Shown: one piece after another, positions 10,284-22,900 of the stretch | Layout: each line of letters opens with the position of its first letter | How positions within the stretch are numbered: position 1 is the stretch's first letter | Assembly: GCA_023678885.1 (NCBI GenBank) | Contig: CM042987.1 | Coordinates: 29,040,927 to 29,104,926, forward strand | Source: Pogostemon cablin | Taxonomy: Eukaryota > Streptophyta > Magnoliopsida > Lamiales > Lamiaceae | DNA length: 64,000 nucleotides | Reading direction: 5' to 3' | The notes under the pieces: model-generated | What the model was told of the DNA's origin: nothing | The model's input: the letters and a program-made list of their open reading frames with translations, nothing else | Databases searched by the model: none | Program-made: the position numbers and the translations under genes

Positions 10284-10362
10284 TTTATAGCAGATGATGA
10301 CGGCAAAGGGCTTATTCAAAACCCTAATTATTGTGTTGGAATTACAATTTCACCCTTGGGCT
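10284..10362 (-). promoter_or_regulatory. snoRNA-type promoter: TATA, telo box, site II
   Basis: On the minus strand CTATAAA lies at 10284-10290. Upstream are a telo box (AAACCCTAA on plus, 10319-10327) and a site II element (TGGGCT on plus, 10357-10362). This combination marks plant snoRNA and ribosomal-protein genes. Transcription would begin near 10255, about 150 bp before snoRNA G. Confidence 0.7.
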
Positions 10363-10649
10363 CGATAACCTAGGCTCAAAATTATAGCTGCTATTTAATA
10401 TGGAGCTTCTTAATATTTCAAAGGTCCATAATAGGGACATTCTACCTATCAATATTACTAATATTACAAAGGGTTAAAAGTATTACAAATCAATAAAAAG
10501 TAGTAATAAGTAAAATATCTCTCTTATCACTATTTTAATTGTGTTAAAAAAAATAAATTAAAGATGGAATATTTAATAAAAAAATTAGGAAGAAATTTCT
10601 TCCCATTATTTTCTCTTTCAAAATCAAAGATATCATCACTGCATCACCG

Positions 10650-11040
10650 TTTCTGAATGCATCGTTACAGGACATTATATATTCTAAATACTTACTGATT
10701 TTGAATACAAAAATATTTTTGAATATATTATTATTGAACATTATATATTCTGAATACTTACTGATTTTGAATACAAAAATATTTTAATGAATGAATCCTA
10801 AATATACATAATCATTACAAATACTTCATGGAACATTGAGAAAATGAATAAATCTGAAATATATTAATACATATATGAAATATGAAATATTAAAAAAGCA
10901 TTTCTGAATACATTGATAATGAATATTAAATATTTTGATACATACGTGAAATATTAAAAAAGCATTTCTGAATACATTGATAATGAATATTAATTATTTT
11001 GAATACACTGATTTTGAATACAAAGACATTCTAATAAATG
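10650..11040. repeat. Short duplicated AT-rich units
   Basis: Two direct duplications: a unit containing TTATATATTCTGAATACTTA at about 10675 and 10741, and a unit containing AAAAAGCATTTCTGAATACA at about 10893 and 10957. No coding sense. Confidence 0.6.
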
Positions 11041-11053
11041 AATCTGAAATATA

Positions 11054-11256
11054 GTCCCTCCGTCCGGTTCTAAGGTGTTCGTTTGCTTTTTGCACGTGAA
11101 TTGAGGAGTTTTATTATATTATGTAAAATGGGTAGTTGTATTAGAGGGAAGTGGTGGGTCATATTGTGTACTTTTTTACTAAATAGAAAAAATGAATACA
11201 TTTGAACCGGACGCTAAAAATAGTAAAATTGACACATTAAAAGCGGACGGAGAGAG
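11054..11256. mobile_element. Stowaway MITE
   Basis: Ends GTCCCTCCGTCCGGTTC and the complement of CTCTCTCCGTCCGC, bounded by TA on both sides. Stowaways are moved by Tc1/mariner transposases. 203 bp. Confidence 0.8.
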
Positions 11257-11435
11257 TATTAAATATTCTGAAACATTGAGAAAATAATTCTGAATACAGC
11301 ATGCTTTTCTAACAAAAATAAGCTTAACAGAAGAAATTAATACAAGAAGTAGATCTAGGAATTGATTCCAAATTGGTGTGCAATAATTCTGAATACATGA
11401 GCGTGTTGTACTAACATAAATAAGCTTAAACCAAT

Positions 11436-11573
11436 AAATTAATACAAGTAGATCTAGCAATTGATACCAAATTGGTGCACAATTCTGATACAGATGATCT
11501 AGCTAAATTAATACAAGTAGATCTAGCAATTGATACCAAATTGGTGCACAATTCTGATACAGATGATCTAGCT
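11436..11573. repeat. 69-bp tandem duplication
   Basis: Two essentially identical 69-bp units (11436-11504, 11505-11573) containing GTAGATCTAGCAATTGATAC; a diverged third unit lies at about 11335-11400. The identity of the two implies a recent event. Confidence 0.8.
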
Positions 11574-13120
11574 ATTGGATCTCCTGCGGTGTAGTGCATT
11601 AAGATTCATGGTATCCACTATTTGATTCTGATACTCTTCATCTTTCTTCAATACTATATCAACACACATCTCCAAATGGCAATTCAAGAAGTAATATCGA
11701 GCCCAATCCACTATGCCTCCCAGCGATAATGATACGATCCGCTCCTATGAATCCCTCCTCCCCCTTCATTTTTTCATTGGTCGACTTCAACACCATGAAT
11801 CCTAAGCAATTGTCAAAATATGTCATCAGAACTGGGTATTCATTCACAAGGGTTTATAGAGAGAAATTAAATTGTAAATGCTTCACAACCATTTTTAGAG
11901 AGAAAATGGATTGTTTATAAGAAAAATTATCGCAATGGGTATATGTTTAAATTACATAATCATGATTTGGAATTCCGTAAAATTATATGTTCATTTGCAG
12001 GAAAAAAAAAATACCCCAATTACATTTTTTTGAGAAAGAAACAAAGCAAGAGAGTTGAGAATCACCCATGAATTTCTTGATCAACCAACATTTCTCAATG
12101 CAAGAAACTTTTGTGCATGTATTGATCTATACTATACCATCATTGATGTAATGATCTATCCCATCATTGATTTAAAAAAAAAAAAGACTAATTGTAGTTT
12201 AGAATTCTTGCAAATGGACTCAATACAAATTGATTCTTAAAGTGAGTATGTATAGTAGAGCTCTTAATGTACACCAAATTGTGCACCCCTAAACTTATAT
12301 AATCGAGCAATTTACATTACATGAAATCTAGTATTTTTCATTCGTAGGTTATTTAAGCAAATATCTTATCTAATTTTACAAATACTAAAAAGAAATATGA
12401 CTAAATTAGTAATGATCAGAAAAGTATAAAGCACCAGAACCCAACAAATGGATTATGAGAGTATTATAGTAAAGGTTTGGCATCAAAAATTGGAAGGAAA
12501 ATCATATGCAAAAAAGCCATAAAAATTTATCATATCATGACCTCCCCCAAAAGTTAAGCATAGTAATATATAAGTAAAGAGAGGGGGGGGGGGGGGGGGG
12601 GCGCCCCCTGAAGAAAAATCTTACAATTAACACAACCAAGTAGTGTATTTCTTCAAGACCTGTTGGTTTAATCTTCACATAAAATCAAATATCATCTCTT
12701 GTGATATCAAGTACTCCTTCTCTTTCATATGAGAATGTGCATAAATATATTCTGAGATCAACACAAACACAAATCTTTAGCAATTCAAAGATTGTTAGAG
12801 ACGAATCTGCAAAAGAAGTGTAGCATAATTGATGGAAAAATAAAAGTAAATTTTAGCGAAGAGGAGTCAATGGAATTTGAAAAGAGGTAAACAGCAGTGA
12901 ATATTTTTTATTTGAATTTTCTAAATAATTGCCATTAGGATAAAAGAGATGCAGATAGAACAACTAAGAAAATACTCAGGCTGGTTATTCAAAATTTAAT
13001 GATAAAAGAAATGACTCAAACAAAAATTCAAAAGGCTCTCATGAAAGTGAGACACTCTTAATACAACTAAAATCTACTGATATATAACTAAAATTCTCAA
13101 TACTTTAATTGGAATAAAGC
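11574..13120. other. Spacer with a 19-bp poly-G tract
   Basis: No gene I can support. Short open frames at 11659-11920 and 12055-12240 lack family signal. A run of 19 G (12583-12601) followed by CGCCCC is the only compositional landmark. Confidence 0.4.
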
Positions 13121-13129
13121 TAGCTATTG

Positions 13130-15010
13130 ATATCTTGGATGCACAAAGTATACACCTTTTGTAGTCGCTTTTGAGCATCACTTGAAGGCCATATTTTGAT
13201 GATACCTTCAAGGATAAATGGAAATTCAGAAAGTTGTTTGGTTAGTAATAGTATCTCCAAAAAATACATAATATAAGAGAGAGTCTAGCAAGTAAAAAAA
13301 AAAAATCAAAGCCCACTGCAAAGGCAAAATAATAGATGAATCACTTAAGAAAACTCCGGTTGTTCAATCACGTATCATCGTAATCAAAAACTGTTAGCAA
13401 AGCAAATATTAGCCTAAATCACATATTAATTCTAAATTTGATATTTTGAAGAACACAACTTTGACACGAAAAAGTGCTTGTAATAATTCACCATTCTATT
13501 CAAGGGAAAGCAATGACGTTAATACATATATTCTAGTATTTCTATATTTAGATCCACAAATATCCTATACTGCAAGAACTAAAGGTCACCTATGTCAAAG
13601 GCACTAAAAGGCTGAACCCGGAAAAAGAAAAAAAGAGATTATTTGTGAAACTAAGTCAAATATGTAATCTCCACAGCATCACTTTTATTAAAACAAAAGA
13701 AACATGATTATAAGAATAAGAATATCACAAATATAAGAAAACTTACAGCTTTGTTTTGTGCCACCACTTCAGAAATAAGAATATCAGTTTGAACCCCATC
13801 AATTTTGCAGTAAGGCTAAAATTAAAAAAAAAAATATGAGGGCTCATATTTATAAAATGCATAATGCCATAACTAATGAAAAGATTAAAGTACGCAACCA
13901 ATCTAAAAAATTAAAGTAAATTAAACAAATACTAATAAAATGAGCTAAAAAAAGTACTTACTGCATAAACACCTCCACCGAGGATCACGTACTCTAATGA
14001 ATTCTCTGACATTGACCTGCGTGGATCTAGAAAGAAGGTCAATTTATATCAGCTAAACAACTTATAAGTAAATTGCTGAATTGGAATTCAAATATAAGTA
14101 AATTGTCAATTTAAATTAGTTTTTATGTGAGAATCTATGAAGGAATCTTCATACCTGCGTAGAGAACATTGACCTGCACGGAGATAGATACATACATGCG
14201 TGATTAATAAATTGGTTCTTAATTTATATCTTTTATTAAATTACAAACAAATTGAATTGATTCATATCTATATTTCTCCTTTTCTTTTTCTAGTTATTTT
14301 GGCGGCATGAGAAAAAAAATGATGTAGTAAGACAATATAAAATTCCAATACAAAAATACACGATACATTGATGAGAAAAAAAATGGAACAACGACAATCT
14401 TACCGAACGAAGAAGTGTTATCCATATCACTTATGGCCCTGTAAAATCTGATTCAAACGGAGATAGATGATAAAAAGACACAAAACATAAATGCAATGTG
14501 CTAAAATACCAAATAGAACAAAGAAAAATTAAAGCATATAAATCAACAAATCTAGACGGGGATGCTTACAGATCTCACCAAATGAAGAAGTGTATGCCGA
14601 TCGACTTAAGCAAGTGCAAAATACGATTCAGGCAGAGACATAAGATGAGAAGACGGGGAACTGTACAATTTGATACAGTAGAAGAAAGAAGATGAGAATA
14701 AGAATGAACTTTTATTCAAAGAAGAATAAAATTGGAATTCATCAATAAATGTTTGGACAAAATATGGTATATAATAAGGAAAATAAGAACGTAAGAGCCT
14801 ACCCTAATTGTGGTGGAGGTTGACGGTACAGCGGTGGACTTGCGGCGGCGACGGCTGCTCCGTACACTCGTGAAAAGAGGAAGAGGTGCAGGTTGACGAA
14901 GACGAAAGTAACGGCGGAACCATGATCTTGATAGCGGCTGGCTGAATGAATTAGGAAATCGTGGGAGCAGCGGAAGCGGGAGAAGATCCTCAAAGGTGAG
15001 ATTAGGGTTT
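13130..15010 (-). other. Unrecognised spliced locus, possibly a gene or gene relic
   Basis: Two minus-strand segments look like real exons. 13962-14016 is bounded by CAG and GTAAGT, and holds ATG followed by 17 codons (SENSLEYVILGGGVYA). 13747-13815 (69 bp) is bounded by AG and GTAAGT. They join in frame without a stop to at least 40 codons. Another exon-like segment lies at 14403-14442 (AG...GTAAGA). 13140-13240 gives an uninterrupted frame (LEGIIKIWPSSDAQKR). The locus ends upstream near 15010 in GC-richer sequence with two overlapping open frames (14716-15039, 14799-14993), either of which could be 5' leader. The LGGG-V stretch recalls FAD-binding enzymes such as monodehydroascorbate reductase, but the match does not continue, so I give no product. 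Confidence 0.35.
14399..14658. repeat. Tandem duplication covering an exon-like segment
   Basis: 14399-14482 and 14567-14658 are imperfect direct copies sharing GAAGAAGTGT, ACTTA, AAAAT, GATTCA and AAGACN words in order at about 165-bp offset. Copy 1 includes the exon-like segment 14403-14442. Confidence 0.6.
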
Positions 15011-15271
15011 GGAAATGGATTTTGTTCAGATGATTTCAAAATTTGTAAAAATGGCGTAATATTTTATGTAAATTGCTGAATTGGCACAAATTGAAAAAAG
15101 GGGGGAAAATGAAGTCAAAATTGAGTCCAATTTTGATTGACTCTTGTTGTTATTATATATATGTATATGTATAGATATAGATTCAATGTAGTACAAAATT
15201 TGGAAATTGCTTAAAAGTTATGAAATTGAGAAATTTGCAGAAAGTAATTATGGTATTTTTATACTCAATTG

Positions 15272-16848
15272 TAGGGGTGTGCGGATCGGGATTCGGTACG
15301 AATTTTTAAAAAATCCGTTCTAAATTTTCGGTACGGATTTTTTTTAAAAAAAAATCCAATATTGAATCCATAAGGAAAATATCCAATATTAAATCCGTAC
15401 CAAACTTCGGTTCGGTTCGGAACGGATTTTTGGGAAAATGAATTTTCGGCAGTCGTCAGAATCGCGCAGCAGGGACGCAGTCGGCGGTCGTCAAAGTCAC
15501 GTGAAGCATCGTTTTGGATTGGTGCAAGAACAGAGAAGTATGAGGCACCATTTTCGCTTGTTCATTGGAGGGAGAAGTGCACTAGGGTTTCTCACTTTGG
15601 GGGGAAAAAACACGTAAAAAATTTTGAAAATAAGAAAATATAGATTAGTTAATTTTATTCAATTATTATTTAGTAAATACAAAATACTTCTACATTGTAT
15701 TTTTTAATTTGTTATATAACTAGTTATATTTGCTTTTACATTTTAATAAATAATTTAATTATTAAATAATTTTAATTTTAAAATTTTTATAATAATTAAA
15801 ATTTTCTCAGTATTGCATAATTTTTTAATAAAAATATTTGAAAATATGAATCTTTAATTTTATAATTTTTTAAAATTTATTTCATACTTAATTAAAATAA
15901 AAAATTTACTGTCATATATTTAATGTTTAATTAGTTTTAAAAAAAATATTGCATTATTTCATAAACAATTCATATTATAAATAAAGAATGACAAACTTTT
16001 AATGAAATGTGAAAATATATTTAATAAAAATTAATAATTATTTATAAAATATACATAATCTTACATAAGACGACCTTATGTGTTCCATAAAAAATAATAG
16101 TGCTAAGATAAAGAAACCTAATAATTTTAGATTTTTTCTTTAAACCTTTAACTTTAAATTTAATGTTTATTTCAATTAAAGTCCATCTAATAATATTTTA
16201 AACACAAATATGGATTATCATTTAAATTTTGCATTTTATCTTCATTAAATAAATATAAAATATAATAATTATTTATTACGTGTACAATTGAATTTAGACT
16301 TTAGAGATACCATTTACTTTTATTTATTATGTTCTCTTAAATAATACTTTGAACTTTGAACATATTATTTTATTTATTTCCTATTTATTTTAAAAATTTA
16401 TTTTACTTTATGAAATATATTTTTTTAATATACAGTGATAAATAAATATTTAAAGAATTAGATATAATTTTAAATTATTATTTGTAATTATATTATAATT
16501 AATTTTATTTGATTATAATATAATGTAATCATAATTAATAAATTAAAATTAATTAATTCATGACTTATAAAGTATAACCTATAAATAATTAGATAAATAT
16601 ATTATATATAATTTTAATGCATAATTTCAAATCGATTTTTCGGTACGATTCGGTACAGTATGGTTCGGTTATATCCAATATTCGGTATGAAAAAACGAAA
16701 AAAATCTAAGTTCGTACCAAACGAAAAATCAGTTCGGTTCGGTTTGGTTCGGAAAAAATCAAAAAGTCAATAGTTTTTTCAGTTCAGGATTAATTTGGTG
16801 CGATTTCGTTTCGGTTTTGGTTAAATTCAATATCCGTGCACATCCCTA
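15272..16848. mobile_element. hAT-like non-autonomous transposon 1
   Basis: Ends TAGGGGTGTGCGGATCGGG and the complement of TAGGGATGTGCACGGATA, with repeated GGTTCGG/CGGTACG words near both ends, the usual look of this plant hAT group. Flanking 8-bp duplications CTCAATTG (15264-15271) and CTCAACTA (16849-16856) agree at 6 of 8. Interior very AT-rich and without coding potential. Confidence 0.7.
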
Positions 16849-16866
16849 CTCAACTACGAGAACACA

Positions 16867-17997
16867 TACCGAAATTTTTTTTGTCATACCAAATACCGTA
16901 CCGAAATTTTTGGTATATAAAAAATCATACCGTTACCTTACCTAAACTTTCGGTATACCGATATTTCGGTATAAGAAAATAATATACCTTCTGCTTACCA
17001 ATATTTCGGTATACCGTATCATACCTAAAATATCGGTATATACCGTCCTATTAGATAGTTTGTTATGCCGTTATGCACCTAAAATTCAATAAATCTAATT
17101 AAAAATTATACTAGAAAAGTGAAAGATAGCTATAAAATAAATTCTAATAGATAAAAAATTCATAATAAGAAAAATATACGACAATTCACAAACGACCAAA
17201 TTAAATAAGAGTACGTTTCATGTAAACCGGGTTTACATGTAAACCATAGTATTTTTTAAAATTATTTTTTAGTATATAAAAATTTACTCTTTGAAGAGTA
17301 ATAATTTTTATATAGAAGAGTAATAATTCATATCTCAAAAGAATAATTTTTTATATAGTACTAAAAAGTAATCGATAAATCAGGATTTACAAGAATTTGA
17401 AGAGTAATTTTTTTTAATTTAGAAGAGTAAAAATTTATGTGCTAAAGAGTAATTTTTTATGTATTAAAAAGTAACATAATTTATATAATTAATGTATGTA
17501 AACCCGATTTACACAAATGTTTGTCATTAAATAAATAGTACCTAATAGATCTACACAAGAACCATATGGAACTTATATTAAAATCAACACTTTTAAATTT
17601 TCATATAGGATAATTAAAAAAGAAGTACAAGATATCATGAAAGTCAATCACACCCATTTATAATAATGAAATTTACAGTAGGATTTTAGATTAAATCTTT
17701 TAATTAAATAGTGTATATATATAATTTAATTAAAAATTATAATATATAAATAATAATTATAATTGCATATATCATGTAGTATGGTATACCGCATCATATT
17801 ACCCAAAAATTGAATATTTTACGGTATACCGAAATACCGCGGTATTGATAATTTATAAACCTTTATCGTATTAAAATTTTCAATACGGTATCATACCTTA
17901 CAAAAAATTTTGGCATACCTAAAATTTCGATAAAATCAGTATTTTTCGATATGGTAAAGGCGGTATACCAAAATTTCGGTATTTTTCTCCAGCCCTA
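16867..17997. mobile_element. hAT-like non-autonomous transposon 2
   Basis: Both sides are filled with ACCGAAAT/CGGTAT words in inverted arrangement and the right end is TTTTCTCCAGCCCTA. Duplications AGAACACA (16859-16866) and AGAACACC (17998-18005) agree at 7 of 8. The outermost left inverted repeat has been lost. It lies almost against the preceding hAT element and carries a MITE at 17209-17525. Confidence 0.6.
17209..17525. mobile_element. Mutator-type MITE family C, copy 1
   Basis: 317 bp, perfect 9-bp duplication ATTAAATAA at 17200-17208 and 17526-17534. Inverted ends carry TGTAAACCGGGTTTAC on the left and its degenerate complement on the right. Interior is built from AGAGTAATAATT words. 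Second copy at 28351-28643. Confidence 0.8.
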
Positions 17998-18005
17998 AGA
18001 ACACC

Positions 18006-18820
18006 ACCAAAAAGGTAATTGGCCATAAATTTAGAATGGAAAATTTTTGTGTTTGCTTATGAAATTTTTTCCCTTTTTTCATATTAAAATTTATAGTTTT
18101 GAAAATATTTTTTAATATTATACTAATTAAAAAAAATGTGAGTGTAATTTTGAGAAAGATGAAATAACTGAGTAAATTTTGGTAGAGTTTTTTTTTTTTA
18201 ACGTAAGATCATTTTATTCTTTTTATTAATTTTTTAATTATTAAATATGTTGTAATTTACAAATTGTTCATTAATTGTTTAATTGAAATATTATAAATTA
18301 TTTTATTATTAAAGATGTTATAATTCACAAATTGTTCATTAACTGTTTTATTGAAAAATTATCACTCATCGATTACATATCATTTTTATTAAAATTTTTA
18401 TCATCCTTATTTGTGTCATGAATAAAAATTAATGTGATATTTTGTAAAAATGAGAATGTAATTGGAATACATAGTTATTTAATGAAATATGGGAAATGAA
18501 TCTATATTTTGTTTAAAGAGTAGTCTTATCTTATTGTATTCATGAAGTTCAATTTTTTCGTTTAAAACTCTATGAATCTATATTTTGTTTAAAGAGCAGT
18601 CTTATCTTATTTTATTCATGTTGAATGCAAACCAGTATATATATCTTTAAAGAACATTGATATTTTAACTATAAACATATCAAATATCTACTCAGTTTAT
18701 TCCATTAAAAGTTTCACATGCATTTTTATTTCTTTATTTTAATATAAATAAATGAAAATTATATCATGGGATAAGATGAAATATGTCATTTTCAAAAAAT
18801 AGAGTATTAAAGAGTGTGCG
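18006..18820. other. AT-rich spacer
   Basis: Contains two diverged copies of a ~90-bp piece (ATGAATCTATATTTTGTTTA at about 18499 and 18573) and nothing else I can name. Confidence 0.4.
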
Positions 18821-18824
18821 AAAC

Positions 18825-19110
18825 AACTAGGTGTGCTAGCTCACCTGGTCATTGGGCTTCTCACATAAGTGAGTGACTTAGGTCCGATTCCCATTAGACC
18901 CACATAAGTGAGTGACTTAGGTCCGATTCCCATTAGAAACGAATTAAAAGGGGAGTTTGGAGAAAGGAAAGTATGGGTGATCGGCGACTAACTATAAAAA
19001 ATTATGTGAGTGTGAAACTTGTAATTTTTGGATAAAGGGAAAATATGGGTATTTGGCGATTAACTATACTAACATTTACCGATAAAAAAAATAAAAAATT
19101 ATGAGAATGC
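18825..19110 (+). mobile_element. SINE-like element with a duplicated B-box segment
   Basis: GCTAGCTCACCTGGTCATTG resembles a tRNA-type A box, and GGTCCGATTCCC a B box (consensus GGTTCGANNCC), about the right distance downstream. A 37-bp block including the B box is repeated exactly (18862-18898 and 18901-18937). The 3' end and TSD are not clear, so the right limit is approximate. Confidence 0.5.
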
Positions 19111-19937
19111 TAAACTTGTAATTATTGATGTCATGTGTTTAAGTGTACTCCACCATTGTTTCACTATGGAAGTAGTACCACCAAACTTATCATATCAAAA
19201 TTTTCCATTTACAATTTGTCTCACAATTCTCAACTCATTGTTTGTATTAGACGTTGAAATCTTAGACACCTTAATAAAGAAGATAGTTAATAAATTTCAG
19301 AAAGAAAAGAAAATACACTCCCAAACAAGACGTACTCTTTTTTCCCTAGTCTTAATTTTACACATTTGCATATAAATAATCTCTTCTGGCCTTAATAAGT
19401 TTAATCAGGCTCCAATTTTAAATGGGAGGGCAAGCAATCAAGTCAAGCTCAAGCTCGAAAGTTTTAGCTCGACCGAGCCTGAGAATGAGGTTGGCAATAT
19501 ATTGACTCAACTCAATTACACAGAAACTACCATCATAAGTAATAAAATCAATAAAGTACACAGACTTCGCATTTAAAGCCTGTAAACCATCCATATACAA
19601 CATACACTGTGAACATAAAAGTTTAGAACCAACAAAACTGCATCAATTATCATTTATAACAGTACATATATGTCCACAGTTGAAGAATTGCATATTTCAT
19701 GTGAGTCGACACCCTAAAATTGATGTCGCATCACTGTTAGAAACCTAATGTATAACTCAGAGTTACACTATACATCATCCTGCATACTTGCGCATAACCT
19801 AGGCCGTATATGTTCAATGGACGGGAAGAAGGGATCAATGCCCATAAAACGAAGACAGTCGTAGATTAAAATATGTAAAGTGCAAGTGCAGTCAGAGATA
19901 GTTACTTGTATTTAAATTCTGGAGAAGGTAAGATGTG
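19111..19937. other. Region downstream of LAZ1, includes its 3' UTR
   Basis: The last part (roughly 19400-19937) is presumably the 3' UTR and terminator region of the minus-strand LAZ1 gene. An 80-codon open frame on the plus strand (19133-19375) resembles no family and has no supporting context. Confidence 0.4.
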
Positions 19938-22900
19938 TCATCTGTTATCATTCAACCGAGAAGATCCTTTAGGTTTATAATGAGGTCTTTTCACACCAGA
20001 TAAACCACTGTCACTCATGGTCCCTCCAACAGAATCGTCATCGACTTGAGAGAATTCTTTTACCCGATCTTTTAAGGGAACGAGATGGTTATCATCCCTG
20101 ACACTCTTCTTGCGCTCCTCAAATAGTTTGACATTTTCAGATATCTGATGGAAAGTTTTATTGATTTTTGCAAAGCCTCTTTCAACCGGCTCTACGACGT
20201 GTGATACTGTAAACCTCATGTCATCAACAATCTAACAATATATAACAAGTTAGAAACTATTGCAAGAAAAGACAATGTTCAAAAAATAATTATAAGATGG
20301 CAAAAGGTAAATGACAAAAGCCACCTCTTTATCACTGCTAATTAAGCTACATCTTGGGGGTAGTTTTAATTTACCCCAACAGCAGAATATAGAGGAAAGG
20401 AAATATTGCAAATGAATAAATAAAGAGAAAGTCATTGATCTTACAATTTCACCGCTTCCAATGACCACATCGCGAACACTTTGATGAAGTTTCGGACGCT
20501 GCACTCGCTCTTCCTGCCGAGAAAAGGGAACTTGAGTGGTTCTTTCACAGTCCTGAACCTCTTCAGGATCTGGTGGTGTTCCTAGAGATGCATAATCTGC
20601 CATCACAGCAACATTTCTTACACATCTCTCTCCACGTTTGTAAGGAACAGCTGGGAAAACATAAAGATGTACCACAGCAGCAATACCCATCTGAATCACA
20701 AAGCTAATATTGAGACACTAGCATAGAAAGAACCTATAATGTACTCCTATTGATAGATAGCAGAAGTTTCAGAACTACTAGTTAAAATACAATTTTAAAA
20801 ATGAAATACTTTCACAAACCTCAATACAAATGATATAGTCTTGTATGCGTGTTTTCAAAACCAGCGCCAATGACCCCTTCAAGGCTCCAAAAGAGAAAAG
20901 AAATGCAATAGCAAGGCCTTGCCACCATGTGAGGAATACAATTGACTTAAATGTCAAAAACTTGGCCAGTGGTTTAATTGGTGCCAATTTATTCTTGATA
21001 ACAGAGTAGAATTGCACAAGGCAATATAAGGCCCAAGTCTGGCTGAAATTGAGAACTACTGCCAAATATGGATAACTGCAGGCAGATTACAACTCTCATA
21101 TTATTTATTTTACAAAAATGGTGAAAAAAGTTGGTTGAGCAAGCAATGATGGGGTAATAACTTACGCATATCCCCATTCAAACTTTCCTTCCCCATACAC
21201 ACCTAAGAACTCAAACAGCATTGCCAGTAATGCACATATCATCTTCAATATCATCTGCAATTATATGAACTCAGGTTACAATTATTTACATATAGAAAGA
21301 AACACAACTTGTTCAGGTAACTTTAAATGAAGTACAAACATATTGAACGATGCCAATCTTCACAGCATGATAGAATTCAGAACCGAGCTTCCAATTCCCC
21401 AGACAACATTTCAAAGGAAAAGGGTGTTCAACAACTCCATAAGCATAAGTATCATCTAGAAGAGGTACACCAGAAGTGGCAAAGTTATCATTTTCCATGA
21501 ACTCAATGGTACTTTCCTCACCACCTGCAAGTCATGATAGCTCACCAAACTAAACATAATGCTTCGTGAAATCAACAAAAAGTAAATACAAATCAAAAGT
21601 AGTACACTTGACAGAGCCTTTCCCTAGTTGTGGAATATCAATAAATCAAGTTTGTCCATGTGCCATCAATATCACAGGATAATTACTGATTTCATGATTT
21701 ATACTATCCCACTCATAAGCATGATAAAGGCAAAATGGATATTAATGAGTATTACACATTGAAAAGTAAGAAAATATGTTGAGATTTTATGGCTTACAAG
21801 CATAGTAGCTTACAACTACTTCAGCAATCACATACATAAATAAAAATAGGGAAGAGTATGTACTTTGCAAAGTTAAACCATGACTATTTGGACAAGAAAT
21901 AATTGAATAAGGAAAAAACTAAAATTATGGAAGAATTTCTAAGAGAAGTTTCAGCCAAAGAATATTTAAAAAAAAAAAAAAGATCAAGACAAAACAAAAT
22001 TCACAAATAATTATTACAGGGGATAAGTTTTATAGATGGACATACCTAAGCAGGCTATGAGGTATCTCTCGAAGCAATATAAAGCAAAAGCCTCATAACA
22101 GTCTCTTATAGCTTCATAATTGAAGGCAGCATCCGAGTTCAATAATGACAAAAACTGTTTCCAAAATGAAAGCACATCAACATATCATGGTCAGAGAAAG
22201 TAAACATGGAAACCTATAAATATACAGAGCACAGGAAAATGACCACCAAATACTCAGGATTATACATGGTGCATCGATGAGCTAGCTGTCAGAGTTGGTC
22301 TTGTGTCCTACATAAATCTCGCTTCCTGATGTTAATGATGGAATCCCCCGAAAGTCCCCCTACCCACAACCCATTTTAAAAATCTAAGCCATCTGATATC
22401 AAAAGTAAAATACTACCACTAATTTTAGTCATTAAGATAGAAGTTTCTTATTAACGAGAAGGATCAAGAAATCAGGGGTACTAAATTGCATCTTCTTGAT
22501 AAAAACAAGAGTTACAGGACACATTCATTATCTGTTAAACTGCATCAGATATATATTATGAACAGAGGCTCATCTCATGGCAAACAAAATTCTCTAACAT
22601 TAAAAAAAAAGAAGCATAAACCTTGAAAAACTATAACTTATCATTACCGATTCCACTGCATAAACAGGGACCATAAGAATAAGACCAATCAAGAACTTCT
22701 GTTCCTGAAATGTAAGAAGCCACCCTTGTAAAGACTGAAAATATTAAGCAAGAGAACTACTAGCCAAAATGTATTAGTAAAGTAAGAGACGAGTGAAACA
22801 GTAGAGGAGATTCATGTTCATAGCATTAAAATGTTGGCGATTGCAGGAAATGGTAAGAAACTGCTATTAACTAAAAAAAAGTTGATCAGTCAATAAAAAA

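Noticed and set aside
6900..12000. tRNA or H/ACA snoRNA genes around the C/D cluster
   Set aside because: Hairpins at 7100-7145 and 7320-7380 were tried; no paired H and ACA boxes or cloverleaf could be supported.
13962..14016. Monodehydroascorbate reductase first exon (YVILGGG-V motif)
   Set aside because: Only a short N-terminal resemblance; the next exon-like segment does not continue the enzyme.
14716..15039. 107-codon frame on the minus strand with Pro/Leu/Arg-rich content
   Set aside because: No recognisable domain, overlaps another equally long frame and is more likely the 5' leader region of the unrecognised locus.
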